Source of the DNA: Candidatus Bathyarchaeota archaeon
GTDB lineage: Archaea; Thermoproteota; Bathyarchaeia; Bathyarchaeales; Bathycorpusculaceae
Direction: 5' to 3'
DNA: 41,560 nucleotides
Assembly (NCBI GenBank): GCA_003165195.1
Contig: PLSP01000059.1
Location: 3,854-45,413, forward strand
Shown here: positions 26,281 to 36,120 of the stretch, in pieces
How positions within the stretch are numbered: position 1 is the first letter of the stretch
Layout of the letters: each line of letters opens with the position of its first letter
Made by a program: the position numbers and the translations under genes
Notes under the pieces: generated by a model
Databases searched by the model: none
Seen by the model: only the letters and a program-made list of their open reading frames with translations
Told to the model about the DNA's origin: nothing

Positions 26281-29082
26281 TTATGGATGCTTTCTGAGAG
26301 TCAACAATGCTAGTACTGCACCGATTATGATGATGACAACGATTACGGCTGCGATTGAAGCGAAGAAATCACTGCTGGATACTGAAGTTGAAGCTGTCGA
26401 TGTTGGCATTGGTGATGCGGTTGCTTGAGACATTACGGTAAAGCCGGTTTCAGCTGATGATGGCCAGTAGCCGTTTGTGCCTGCGAATTGAGCGTAGACT
26501 GTGTAGTTGCCTGAAACATCTGGAGTCCATGTGAGTCTATAGGTGCCGCTTGTGTCGGTCATTGCTGTCCCGATTTGTCTGTGGTTGCCGTTGGAGTCTA
26601 AGACGTAGATTTGTACTGGAACACCGGTGAAGTTGGTTGGAATCGGCTTCTGCTGGTAAACATAGCCCATCCAGTCTTTCATGCTTGCGTCAGATGATAC
26701 TGGAACACCGTTGGGGAAGTCACCTTTTTGCTGTGTCTGTTGTGTGCCTGATGAAACGTCCATTACGGTGCCGCTGATAACTACTGGTTGACCAAATGAT
26801 AGGCCTGCGTTTGGTGCTGTCACTGTAGTTGCGCTGGGTCCTTGGCCGACACTGTATATTGAATTGTCTAAGCCGTTAAACCATGTCGCGTAACCGTCGG
26901 CGATTGCATAACTGTATGTGAAGAATTCGCCTGTGTAATCAGAGAGAGACCAGATTTCTGTTCCGTTGTTTGCATAGACAGCTCGAGCCATTGCGCCTTT
27001 GTAGATTGGGGTTTCGACAGTGTGTTCAGTGCTAACTAGGTAGATTATTCCATTGCCGATTGCTTGGATGAACATTGGGTAGTTGCCGTATGCTGTGTAT
27101 AAGCCACTGTTTGTGCTGTTACCTTCTCCGCCGTTGCCGTAGGTATATACCAGGTTTCCAGTTGTCAGGTTGTAGCAGTATAGTATGCCGCCATATGAGC
27201 TGCTGTATAGGTTGCCGTAAGCTAGCTGATCGTCCATGTATGGATAGGCTGGTTGACCGTAGTAGTCCCATGCGCTTTGGTTGCCGACTGGGCCCCAAAG
27301 TTTTTGTCCAGTTGTTAAGTCGTATCCTGCCCATGTTACGGTTTCTTTGTAGCCCTCAACGAAGACACCCTTGCCGCCGTTGGCTGTTGGGTCAACTCCG
27401 CCGAAGAGCACTGTCTGGTTGCCTGATGGTGGGTTTAGTGTTTGGGTCCAAAGTACTTGTCCAAATGTTGAGTCAGATGGGTTTATGTCAACTGCAAAGT
27501 ATGTGTATTGTCCCCAGCTGTTTGTTCCAAAGATGTTTGTAGTCATACCAGGGGTTGTTCCGTTCTGGCAAAGCAAGACCTTGTTGTAGAGGGCTGCAAG
27601 TACTGTTGGTTGGTAGGTATAGTCAGGGTTAGCGGTTCCCATTGGTGCACCGGTATAGGGATTAGTGAGGACATTGTAGCCTTGTATGCTTACTCCGTTC
27701 ACTGCTGTGAGAGTGGCATTACCCATTGTGTTTAGATAAGGTGCTGCAACGTTCCAGTCGTAGCGGTTGTTAGGGTCAGTGTAGTTGAAGACGGCTGGAT
27801 TTGCGCCGCCGTTAATAGTTCCGGAAGCTAATGGTACTAATCCTGAGAAGTCCCAAAGTTTTGAAGAATTCCATTCGGCTAATTGCCAGTTTGGATTTGC
27901 TGGTGTGCCTATCTGTACAAAGGTGTATCGTAAGTGTTCACCTTGTGGTCCCATGGCTTCTGCGCCTGAAGGAACATTTGTTACGTTGAAGAGTGGGGTA
28001 CCTGTGTCTGCATCATATGCATTTGCGAAGTTGGCTGTGAATAGAATTGCTGGGTAGACACCGTGTTGGTTCTCGTCTTGAACGTCGTATATGTATCCGA
28101 ATGATAGTTGTGGAATATTGGGATTTGACCAGATAAGTTGTCCTGTCACTAGGTTAACACAGACTGTTGGACCGGTAGGTAATCCGTAAAAGTTTCCTGG
28201 TGAGCCAGTGAATGATGATGCTTCGGTGTAGTAGATTTTTCCGTCGAGAACTATTGGGTTGGTAAAGCGTTGGTTGTATGCTGATCCTTCAAAGTATGTG
28301 TCGCCTTGAATTGCAAAGTTGTTTCCGCCGACAACTCCTCCATCTTGAGTTGGTAGAGTCCACATTACGTGGCTTGTGAGTGGCCCGACTGCATCGCCTG
28401 GATACCTTTGAACGTATGCTGCTGAGTTAAAGCCTGTAAGATCGCCAAAGCCGGTTGTAGATGAAACTGGAGCGCCTGTGCCTAGCCAGTTTGATGAAAT
28501 TGTGTACCAGTAGGTGTTTTCAGCGTAGATTGGGCGTGTCCAGAAAGTTGTTGGAAGCGGGAAGCTCGAGATGGATGCGGGTAATGCTGTTTGTTGAACT
28601 GTGAAGGAGGTACTTGCATTGCTGGGTCCGAAGTAGTCACCAACTAGTGGTGAGCTTGGGTTGTAGAAGCCGGGGTATTGAGTGTAGTACATGCCAGGGA
28701 AGCTGAAGTATACCGTGTATGTTCCGACCACGGTTGGCGTGTATTTGTAGAATTGAGACGATGTGCTGTCTGCAACGTAGCTAAAGATCGTTGAGTTTAC
28801 TCCACCGTTTGGGTCCACAATTGTGAGGTTATAGTTGTGGAATCGCCAGTTGTTTGTTATAGCTGAGTCTGTTCCGAACGACTTGTCTATCCACATTACA
28901 ATGGATATTGGTTGGCCGACGCCGACCGGGTTAGGTTCGGCAGTAACGCGTGCATATGTTGGTATTGTCCATCCTGGTGTATGTGCGCTTGTTTGGGGCA
29001 TTAGAATCATTGATGCTCCGATTGAAGTCATTAACAATATAGCGAACAAAATGGCAAATTTTCTGTTTTTAGTATTTGACAT
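26281..29082 (-). CDS. Secreted, C-terminally anchored PQQ-like beta-propeller protein (paralog 2)
   Basis: 933 aa; same architecture as 21328-24234; shared FPNGVPVSSDASMKDWMGYVYQQ and TVYAQFAGTNGYWPSSAET blocks. Confidence 0.85.
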   Translation of the reverse strand: MSNTKNRKFAILFAILLMTSIGASMILMPQTSAHTPGWTIPTYARVTAEPNPVGVGQPISIVMWIDKSFGTDSAITNNWRFHNYNLTIVDPNGGVNSTIFSYVADSTSSQFYKYTPTVVGTYTVYFSFPGMYYTQYPGFYNPSSPLVGDYFGPSNASTSFTVQQTALPASISSFPLPTTFWTRPIYAENTYWYTISSNWLGTGAPVSSTTGFGDLTGFNSAAYVQRYPGDAVGPLTSHVMWTLPTQDGGVVGGNNFAIQGDTYFEGSAYNQRFTNPIVLDGKIYYTEASSFTGSPGNFYGLPTGPTVCVNLVTGQLIWSNPNIPQLSFGYIYDVQDENQHGVYPAILFTANFANAYDADTGTPLFNVTNVPSGAEAMGPQGEHLRYTFVQIGTPANPNWQLAEWNSSKLWDFSGLVPLASGTINGGANPAVFNYTDPNNRYDWNVAAPYLNTMGNATLTAVNGVSIQGYNVLTNPYTGAPMGTANPDYTYQPTVLAALYNKVLLCQNGTTPGMTTNIFGTNSWGQYTYFAVDINPSDSTFGQVLWTQTLNPPSGNQTVLFGGVDPTANGGKGVFVEGYKETVTWAGYDLTTGQKLWGPVGNQSAWDYYGQPAYPYMDDQLAYGNLYSSSYGGILYCYNLTTGNLVYTYGNGGEGNSTNSGLYTAYGNYPMFIQAIGNGIIYLVSTEHTVETPIYKGAMARAVYANNGTEIWSLSDYTGEFFTYSYAIADGYATWFNGLDNSIYSVGQGPSATTVTAPNAGLSFGQPVVISGTVMDVSSGTQQTQQKGDFPNGVPVSSDASMKDWMGYVYQQKPIPTNFTGVPVQIYVLDSNGNHRQIGTAMTDTSGTYRLTWTPDVSGNYTVYAQFAGTNGYWPSSAETGFTVMSQATASPMPTSTASTSVSSSDFFASIAAVIVVIIIIGAVLALLTLRKHP

Positions 29083-29312
29083 TTTCTCTATCTCCTTATT
29101 GTGAGTCGTTTTCTATGAAAGGTTGATTATTTAAGAGTTTGCTTAGCACTTTAAAAAGCGGCGTTAAAATAGCCTTTTAGGACAAAAAAAAGAGCTTTTA
29201 TAAGTGCAGAGTTTAAACAAAAATGTTTGCGTAGATGTAAAAGGCACGATTAATTTAAATATCAAAAAAGAGACCATGAACACAGTGGGGATTTACAGTC
29301 TCAATCCAACAA

Positions 29313-30287
29313 GTGAGTGTAACTCAAGCAAAGATTCTTAAAGAATTAATAGCCGACGGACGCAATAGCCCCGACAAAATCGCCAAAAAATTAGGCTTAT
29401 CTAAGGAATCAGTCAAAAAAGACATTACAAAAATGGAAAAAAAAGGAATAATCACGGGAGCAACCACTCACATTAACTATAGGTTGTTTGGTTACAAAGC
29501 GGTGGCGCACATTCAGATCAATGTTGACTCACATCAAGCAGACCAGCTTTTGGAGTACTTGCAAAAAATGCCAGAGGTATACTCTGCATATTCTGAGTGG
29601 ATCAAGGGGAACGTAGAGGTTGTCGCTACGCTTAAGACGCTTGAACAATTAAGCGAAATAAAGGATTCTGTCAAGAGGAATTTTTCGGTTCTGGAGATGA
29701 AGACAGCAATTTGGACAGATGTAAAAGAAATGAATGACAACTTGGCGATAATTCCTGAAATCAGAATGAAAGGATTTGCAGGAACCAACAAGAAGGAGAG
29801 CCTTCAGAATAAAAGTGGTTCTCGAGACATTGTGATAGATCAAATTGATCAAAAAATAGCTGATAAGCTCGCCGAGAATGGGCGAATCTCCATGGGAACG
29901 CTTGGAAAAGAAGTAGGAATCTCATCAGAAACAGCTAAAAGGAGATACGAAAAATTAAAGGAAAACGGCGTTCTAAAAGTAACAGTTCAAATTAATCCCT
30001 ATAAAATTGGATATCGAGCTTTATGCATTTTTTTCACAGTCACGGACGAAAAGTCTGAATCGATTATCGAAAAAATCGGAGATATTCCTGATATTATAAG
30101 TGTCATGAAGACTACTGGGGACTACGACCTACAAATATATGCAATGGTACAGGATATAGAGAAGTTACTCGCCATTCAAAAAGAGATCGGCAAGGTGCCA
30201 GGAATCATCAGGTCAGATGTTAAGATTTCAGGATTAGGTGGCTTTAAGAAATGGCCGTCACCAAGACAGTATATTTCCACATTTTAG
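29313..30287 (+). CDS. Tandem-duplicated Lrp/AsnC family regulator 1
   Basis: 324 aa; two HTH_AsnC-like segments (KILKELIADGRNSPDKIAKKLGLSKESVKKDI and IDQKIADKLAENGRISMGTLGKEVGISSETAKRRYEKL), each followed by an AsnC ligand-binding-like segment. Confidence 0.9.
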   Translation: MSVTQAKILKELIADGRNSPDKIAKKLGLSKESVKKDITKMEKKGIITGATTHINYRLFGYKAVAHIQINVDSHQADQLLEYLQKMPEVYSAYSEWIKGNVEVVATLKTLEQLSEIKDSVKRNFSVLEMKTAIWTDVKEMNDNLAIIPEIRMKGFAGTNKKESLQNKSGSRDIVIDQIDQKIADKLAENGRISMGTLGKEVGISSETAKRRYEKLKENGVLKVTVQINPYKIGYRALCIFFTVTDEKSESIIEKIGDIPDIISVMKTTGDYDLQIYAMVQDIEKLLAIQKEIGKVPGIIRSDVKISGLGGFKKWPSPRQYISTF

Positions 30288-30376
30288 AAATTAAAAATTT
30301 GATCCGAATAACTTGCCAAAAAACAATGAAAGTTGCAACTTTAACGACAAAACACAAACAAAAAGATAAATTTTAA

Positions 30377-31393
30377 ATGCAGATTCAGAGAACAAATGAA
30401 AGAGGCAACCCAGTGGCTAAGTTGACAGAGCTCGATTCCAAAATTCTTCAAAACCTGTTAATGGATGGCAGAACTGGTTACGACGAAATAGCAAAAAAAT
30501 GTAAAGCGTCGAAAAATAAGGTTTGGAAACGCTGTAAAAGCATGAAGGAAAGAGGCATAATTACGGGCGCAACAATTCAGATGAATTTTGGCCACTTTGG
30601 ATTTGACGCTCTCGTTACATTGCTAATCAGCGTTGATGCACAAGACATTGAGCAAGCTATGGAATTTATAGAAAAAACAACTGAGGTACGGGCCTACCGG
30701 CAATACAACAATATTTACAATATTAGGGCCGTTGCAACTTTAAAGAACCTAAATGAATTAGATCACATCAAACAGATAATTAAACGAAAAATTCCCACGG
30801 TTGGTTTAAAAACTTACGTCTGGACTGGCGTCAGAAATATTCCTGAAAACTTGAACCTCGCAGCCAACAAAGATTTCAACGCAACTAAACAACAAAATTC
30901 TATCAAGCCAGACGTTAAACCATTTGAACGAGTTACGATTGATGAGTTGGACCAGCAAATTGCTGGAAAACTAACGTTGGATGGACGCTGTTCTTTTACC
31001 GAGATTGCAAAAGAAATCGGAGTATCAACAGATACAGTAGTGAAAAGATATCATAGACTAAGGCAAATGGGTTCCATAAAAGTCTCAGTTCAAATAAACC
31101 CCAACAAGGTTGGGTACACCCAAATATTAGATTTCAACCTTTCATTTACAACTCTAGGTGGCTTGTCGGATACAGTAGTGGAAGCACTTTCTAAAATCCC
31201 TGACATTATTATAATCACTAAAACGAGCGGTGACTTTGATTTGCAGTTGACAGCTATGGTAAGAGATGTGGCGCAAACATTCGCTATCCAAGATCAAATC
31301 GCTAGAATCAGCGGAGTTACTAAAATCGAAGCAACATCAAGAAAAATCCCCGACAAATGGCCAACCCCTCTTCAGTATATTTCGACACTATAG
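30377..31393 (+). CDS. Tandem-duplicated Lrp/AsnC family regulator 2
   Basis: 338 aa; LDSKILQNLLMDGRTGYDEIAKKCKASKNKVWKR and LDQQIAGKLTLDGRCSFTEIAKEIGVSTDTVVKRYHRL; same C-terminus style (KWPTPLQYISTL) as regulator 1. Confidence 0.9.
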   Translation: MQIQRTNERGNPVAKLTELDSKILQNLLMDGRTGYDEIAKKCKASKNKVWKRCKSMKERGIITGATIQMNFGHFGFDALVTLLISVDAQDIEQAMEFIEKTTEVRAYRQYNNIYNIRAVATLKNLNELDHIKQIIKRKIPTVGLKTYVWTGVRNIPENLNLAANKDFNATKQQNSIKPDVKPFERVTIDELDQQIAGKLTLDGRCSFTEIAKEIGVSTDTVVKRYHRLRQMGSIKVSVQINPNKVGYTQILDFNLSFTTLGGLSDTVVEALSKIPDIIIITKTSGDFDLQLTAMVRDVAQTFAIQDQIARISGVTKIEATSRKIPDKWPTPLQYISTL

Positions 31394-31476
31394 TTAACTG
31401 GTTATCTCCAATTTGCGTCCACCCTTAAAGAAGGGTTTGCTAAGTTCTGGGTGTGTCTAAAAAAGAAGTTGCTTAA

Positions 31477-31596
31477 GTTGATTTCCCGGAAACTAACGGA
31501 AAATTTGATTACATAGGCTTCAGAGATAAAAGTGGTAAAGGTCATGCATGGTACGAGGAACTATTTCTTTTCTATTGGGAGAAATCTAAATGTTAA
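31477..31596 (+). pseudogene. Possible C-terminal protein-coding remnant
   Basis: Frame reads VDFPETNGKFDYIGFRDKSGKGHAWYEELFLFYWEKSKC*, protein-like but with no start codon and a stop immediately upstream. Confidence 0.3.
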
Positions 31597-31629
31597 CAGC
31601 CTTTGTATACTGGGGAAGGGAGAATAGGA

Positions 31630-32172
31630 ATGGCTTCATGGTCTGAATATTTTGTTTTGAGGATGTTCAGGCTGCTTAGAAAGTTACCGCTTATGAAGAT
31701 ACTTCGTTTTGGCACTTCAACGGAAAAGTTTACTGATTATTTCAAAGGGTTTGAGGGAGTGAAGGCGGTGCGAGGCATTTTTGGAGATGACACTGATGAG
31801 ATACTGGGGAAGCTTAAGGTGGGGTTCATTTGGTTTGGTTACATGGCGGTCGACGATGAAGATGGGCACTTAATGGTTAATAGTCGCTATTTGGAGAACG
31901 GTGACAAGACGGAGATTTACTTGGATGTTATCCACGAACTGTGTCATGTTAAGCAGCATTTGGACGGTAAAGAACTGTTTGACTCCAGATACGATTACGT
32001 GGATTCACCCACTGAAGTGGAAGCTTACCGATACACTGTAATTGAGGCTAAGCGTTTAGGACTAAGCGATAAGCGAATTCTCCGCTACTTGCAGACCGAG
32101 TGGATGAGCGACGCAGATTTAAGGCGTCTTGTAAGCAATATGGGAATCGATCTTCAGAATGTAGAGAAATAA
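31630..32172 (+). CDS. Putative zinc metallopeptidase-like protein
   Basis: VIHELCHVKQHLDGKELFD...SPTEVEAYRYTVIEAKRLG: HExxH plus downstream Glu; ATG at 31630 preceded by GGGAGAATAGGA (ORF track starts at TTG 31603). Confidence 0.65.
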   Translation: MASWSEYFVLRMFRLLRKLPLMKILRFGTSTEKFTDYFKGFEGVKAVRGIFGDDTDEILGKLKVGFIWFGYMAVDDEDGHLMVNSRYLENGDKTEIYLDVIHELCHVKQHLDGKELFDSRYDYVDSPTEVEAYRYTVIEAKRLGLSDKRILRYLQTEWMSDADLRRLVSNMGIDLQNVEK

Positions 32173-32224
32173 TTGTGATTTTTCTTAGTTAAAAAAGAGG
32201 AGGAAGTGAGTTTTTTTCTCACTT

Positions 32225-35206
32225 TTATGGGTGTTTTCTTGATATCAACATTGCTAACAGGGCACCGATTACAATTATTACAACGATGATAGCGACTGAG
32301 AAGGGTACGAAGTATTGGTCAGCTGCTGTTAGCGGGGTTGTTGTTGGGGCTGTGGTTGGGTGGGTTGCTTCAGGCATTACGTTGAATGTTGTTTCAGCGC
32401 TTGATGGCCAGTATCCATGGTTGCCTGCAAAGTTGGCGTACACTGTATAGTTGCCTGCAATGTCAGGGGTCCATACGAGATGGTATGTTCCTGTTACATC
32501 AGTTGTTGCTGTTCCTATTGATCGATAGTTGCCGTTAGAGTCTAAGACATAGAGTTGCACTGGTACACCTGTGAAGTTAGTTGGCATTGGCTGTTGTTGG
32601 TAAACGTATCCCATCCAATCTGTCATGCTAGCATCAGAAGACACTGGTACACCATTGGGGAAGTTTCCTTGTATTTGGGTCTGTTGTGTGCCAACAGAAA
32701 CATCTGTAACTATGCCTTGTATAACAACATTATCGCCTAGTGTTGAGACGCCATTTGTAGCTGTAACTGTGGTTGCGCTTGGGCCTTGTCCGACATCGTA
32801 GACTTGATCATCATAGCCATTGTAGAATATTGATTGGCCATCTGCAATAGCGTAACTCATCGAGCCAAATTCGCCGGTGTAATCCGAAACGCTCCAGAGT
32901 TGTGTCCCGTCTGTCGCATTGATACCTCTTGCCATTGCGCCTTTGAGAATGGGTGTTTCCACTGTGTGCTCAGTAGTAACTATGTATAACACTCCGTTGC
33001 CGATTGCATTGATTTCAATTGGAAAGTTGCCTGGTCTTTGGAAGTAGCTTTCAGTGGTGTTCCCTGTTCCGCCGTTACCATACGTCCACAATAGGTTTCC
33101 ATTAGTCATTGAATAGCAATAGATTATTCCTGCTTGTCCGCAGCTGTAGAGGTTACCATATGCTGCCATGCCGGTCACGTATGGATAGATTGGGTTTCCG
33201 AAGTAGTCAAGTGGTGCTTGACCCGCTGTAGGACCCCAGACTCTTTGGCCTGTTGCCATGCTATATCCTACCCATTGAGTTGTTTCTTTGTAGCCTTCAG
33301 CGAATACTCCTGCTGTTGGATCGATTGGGCCCATGCTAACAGTGATGTTGCCCACTGGTGGTGTGTATGACTGCATCCAAAGTATTTGCCCGAGTGTGGA
33401 ATGGGCTGGGTTGAGATCTATGGCGAAATATGTGTATTGAGTTTGTGCTCCACCTAGTGCGGGCAGAGTTCCGTTTCTTAGAATCATCTCATTGTTGTAA
33501 AGGGCGTACATTACGTTGGCGGGAGAAGTAGCGGTTGCAGATCCCGAGAATGAATAGTCAGGGTTGAAGCGGCCGTTAACATTGCCAGAGGAGTTTGTCG
33601 TATAACTAAGGCCTTCGATGTTGTATATGCCTGTTGCATTATTTACAACTGTTATAGTTTGGTTGCCCATCACGTTTAGCCATGGAAGCGTAACATTCCA
33701 GTCATATCGTTGGTGCGGATTAGGGGTGTTGGGAGTTATTGACGTAGGATCTGTAGGCTGCCAGACGGTTGCGTTGATTGCCGCCGTTATTGCTGTATAG
33801 TTTATGACTTGGGTGGTTGGAACGTTGTTCATGTAAGACGTACTGGAGACGTTACTGAAAGTGGGAGTGTAATAATAGTTATAGTTGTAATTGCTAGAGC
33901 CTGTAATAGGGCTGACACTGCTGGTATCTGCTGCTGGTGAGAGTCCTGTGTATGTCCAGAGTTTGCTTGAGTTCCATTCAGCTAATGTCCAACTTGGATT
34001 TGTAGCGTTGCCACCGTTTGCGAAGACGTACCTCAATTGTTCACCTTGTGGACCTTGAGCTGCTGTCCCCGTTGGAACACCAGTGACGTTAAATAGCCAA
34101 TTTCCTGTGAATGCGTTAAACGCTGATGCAAAGTTGCTTGAGAATAGGATTGGTGGGTAAGTTCCATGTTGATTGGGATCTTGTACATCGTAGACGTAGG
34201 CAAAGGATATTGCAGGTACGTTGTTTGGCGGGCCTGAGGCTATTGGGTCGCTGTTTGGTAGATATGTGCTTTGCCATAAAATCTTACCTGTTGATAAACT
34301 TAAGGCAGTAGTTGGACCCGAACCCGATCCTGCGAATGAAATAGGTGGGTTGTAGATGAGCATTCCATCGACAACTATGGGGTTTGTGAATCTTTGACTG
34401 TATGCCGATCCTTCAAAATAACTATTCCCTTGGATATAGGATTGGTTGTCTCCGACGATTCCTCCTGATTCAATTGGAATTGTCCACATGATGTGTCCGG
34501 TCAGTGATCCCACGGCATCGCCGGTAGTTCTTTCAGCAAATGAGTTTGTGCCGAAGCCAGTAATTGTGCCTGAGCCAACAAGGGATGATACAGGTGATCC
34601 AGTGCCTAGCCAATTTGAAGCATATGGATACCAATATGAGTTTTCACCGTATATTGGGCGTGTCCAGAAAGTAGTTGGGAAATATGAAACAGCTACGGGA
34701 CTTAGTTGTACGGCACTTTGCTGCACTGTGAGAGTTGTAGTATAGTTGCTGGGTAAATATGAGTCGCCAATGTTTACGGAACCAGTTGGTTGGTCGTTGG
34801 GTGCTTGGAGAGTTTGGCCGAGGTAATTGAAAGTTACCGTATATACTCCTGCTACTAGTGGAGTAAAGTAGTAAACTTGATTGTCGGTTGTATCACTGAT
34901 TGTGGGGAAGGTTTGTTGTATGTTTGTGCTGTTAGGACCGGTTATGGTGAGCTGGTAATTGTGGTATCTATAGGTGTTTGGTATTGCAGCACTAGGTATA
35001 GGTGCGTTGCCTAGGAACATGTCGATTAAAGCTGTTTGACCTACGCCTACAACGGATGGTTCAGCAGCCACGTAGGCAAAAGTTGGAATGTTCCAAGCAG
35101 GGGTGTGTGCGCTAGTCTTGGGAATTAGAGCGCTTGATGCACTCATCGATATTATAAGCAAAATAGCAATCGTAATAGCTCCAGATATATTCTTTTTCCT
35201 ATGCAT
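32225..35206 (-). CDS. Secreted, C-terminally anchored PQQ-like beta-propeller protein (paralog 3)
   Basis: 993 aa; same architecture; shares the TGLSPAADTSSVSPITGSSNYNYNYYYTPTF insert with paralog 1 that paralog 2 lacks. Confidence 0.85.
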   Translation of the reverse strand: MHRKKNISGAITIAILLIISMSASSALIPKTSAHTPAWNIPTFAYVAAEPSVVGVGQTALIDMFLGNAPIPSAAIPNTYRYHNYQLTITGPNSTNIQQTFPTISDTTDNQVYYFTPLVAGVYTVTFNYLGQTLQAPNDQPTGSVNIGDSYLPSNYTTTLTVQQSAVQLSPVAVSYFPTTFWTRPIYGENSYWYPYASNWLGTGSPVSSLVGSGTITGFGTNSFAERTTGDAVGSLTGHIMWTIPIESGGIVGDNQSYIQGNSYFEGSAYSQRFTNPIVVDGMLIYNPPISFAGSGSGPTTALSLSTGKILWQSTYLPNSDPIASGPPNNVPAISFAYVYDVQDPNQHGTYPPILFSSNFASAFNAFTGNWLFNVTGVPTGTAAQGPQGEQLRYVFANGGNATNPSWTLAEWNSSKLWTYTGLSPAADTSSVSPITGSSNYNYNYYYTPTFSNVSSTSYMNNVPTTQVINYTAITAAINATVWQPTDPTSITPNTPNPHQRYDWNVTLPWLNVMGNQTITVVNNATGIYNIEGLSYTTNSSGNVNGRFNPDYSFSGSATATSPANVMYALYNNEMILRNGTLPALGGAQTQYTYFAIDLNPAHSTLGQILWMQSYTPPVGNITVSMGPIDPTAGVFAEGYKETTQWVGYSMATGQRVWGPTAGQAPLDYFGNPIYPYVTGMAAYGNLYSCGQAGIIYCYSMTNGNLLWTYGNGGTGNTTESYFQRPGNFPIEINAIGNGVLYIVTTEHTVETPILKGAMARGINATDGTQLWSVSDYTGEFGSMSYAIADGQSIFYNGYDDQVYDVGQGPSATTVTATNGVSTLGDNVVIQGIVTDVSVGTQQTQIQGNFPNGVPVSSDASMTDWMGYVYQQQPMPTNFTGVPVQLYVLDSNGNYRSIGTATTDVTGTYHLVWTPDIAGNYTVYANFAGNHGYWPSSAETTFNVMPEATHPTTAPTTTPLTAADQYFVPFSVAIIVVIIVIGALLAMLISRKHP

Positions 35207-35703
35207 TTTTCTTTTCTCCTATAAGTCACTGCTTGACTGGCTACAGCTTATAAATTTTGTCTAGGAAAGGAAAAATGGACTGGATTTTAACATCACCCAA
35301 TAATAAAGCTTTTGATAAATTTCTAAAAAAGCATCCTTGCCAGTCATGACTTGAACTAAGAGGCAAGGAAGTTAAGTCAAAAATGAGCAAATCTGAAAAT
35401 ATTAAATATTAAAAGAATATCGGCAACATTAATGCAGTTGCCTGCAGTTAGCTCATTCCACTATCTTTCTGCTTTTTCAAAGATTTAGGCAATTTCGCTT
35501 TGATTAATATTTGTTGAACAGCAGATTTCTCAAATACCGGCATAAAGTGAAAGGCAAGGGGGACGGTTTACCTGGGGTTAAAAGTATGATTGAAGCGTTA
35601 GGTGTTAGAATAACTTTTGAAAGCTGAAAGGATAATGTAACAAAGTTTATTGTTCACCTGGCAAAGAAACCGAACGGCAAAAAAACTTAAATGTGGCCTT
35701 TTT

Positions 35704-36003
35704 TCAACCCATTATTGTGGGGTGTATATCTTCCTCGTTTATGTGATGCATCACGTGGATAGCTAATCCGGTAGCTGCACCTGCCGACAGCCCAATTAAC
35801 AAATTGTTAAGGGGCGCATACTGTCTAACCAACCCTAAAATCACGAGCACATCGAAACCCAATGCGACTGCTAAGTAGCCAACACACCACATTTTAACAC
35901 TCATGCCGCGGGGCTTCTCTATGCCTATGCCACCTAAAACGCCGAACATTATTAGAAAACCTATTAGCGCATAGATCCAGTCCCAACTCAAAGTTTTTTC
36001 CAC
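35704..36003 (-). CDS. Small membrane protein
   Basis: 99 aa; three hydrophobic segments. Confidence 0.6.
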   Translation of the reverse strand: MEKTLSWDWIYALIGFLIMFGVLGGIGIEKPRGMSVKMWCVGYLAVALGFDVLVILGLVRQYAPLNNLLIGLSAGAATGLAIHVMHHINEEDIHPTIMG

Positions 36004-36120
36004 CTGTTTTGAGTGGCTATGTAAGTTTAGAGCTTTATTAGGTTATCTCAAAGAGCTTGCTTTAAAGGCACCTCATCGCTAAATCAGATTGCAAACCGTT
36101 AACTTTTTCTACCCTCAAAG

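Noticed and set aside
21328-35206. Linking the PQQ-like propellers and the SPASM protein to PQQ cofactor biosynthesis
   Set aside because: PQQ-like repeat is a structural label; no pqqA/C/D-type genes seen and the propellers look like surface proteins.
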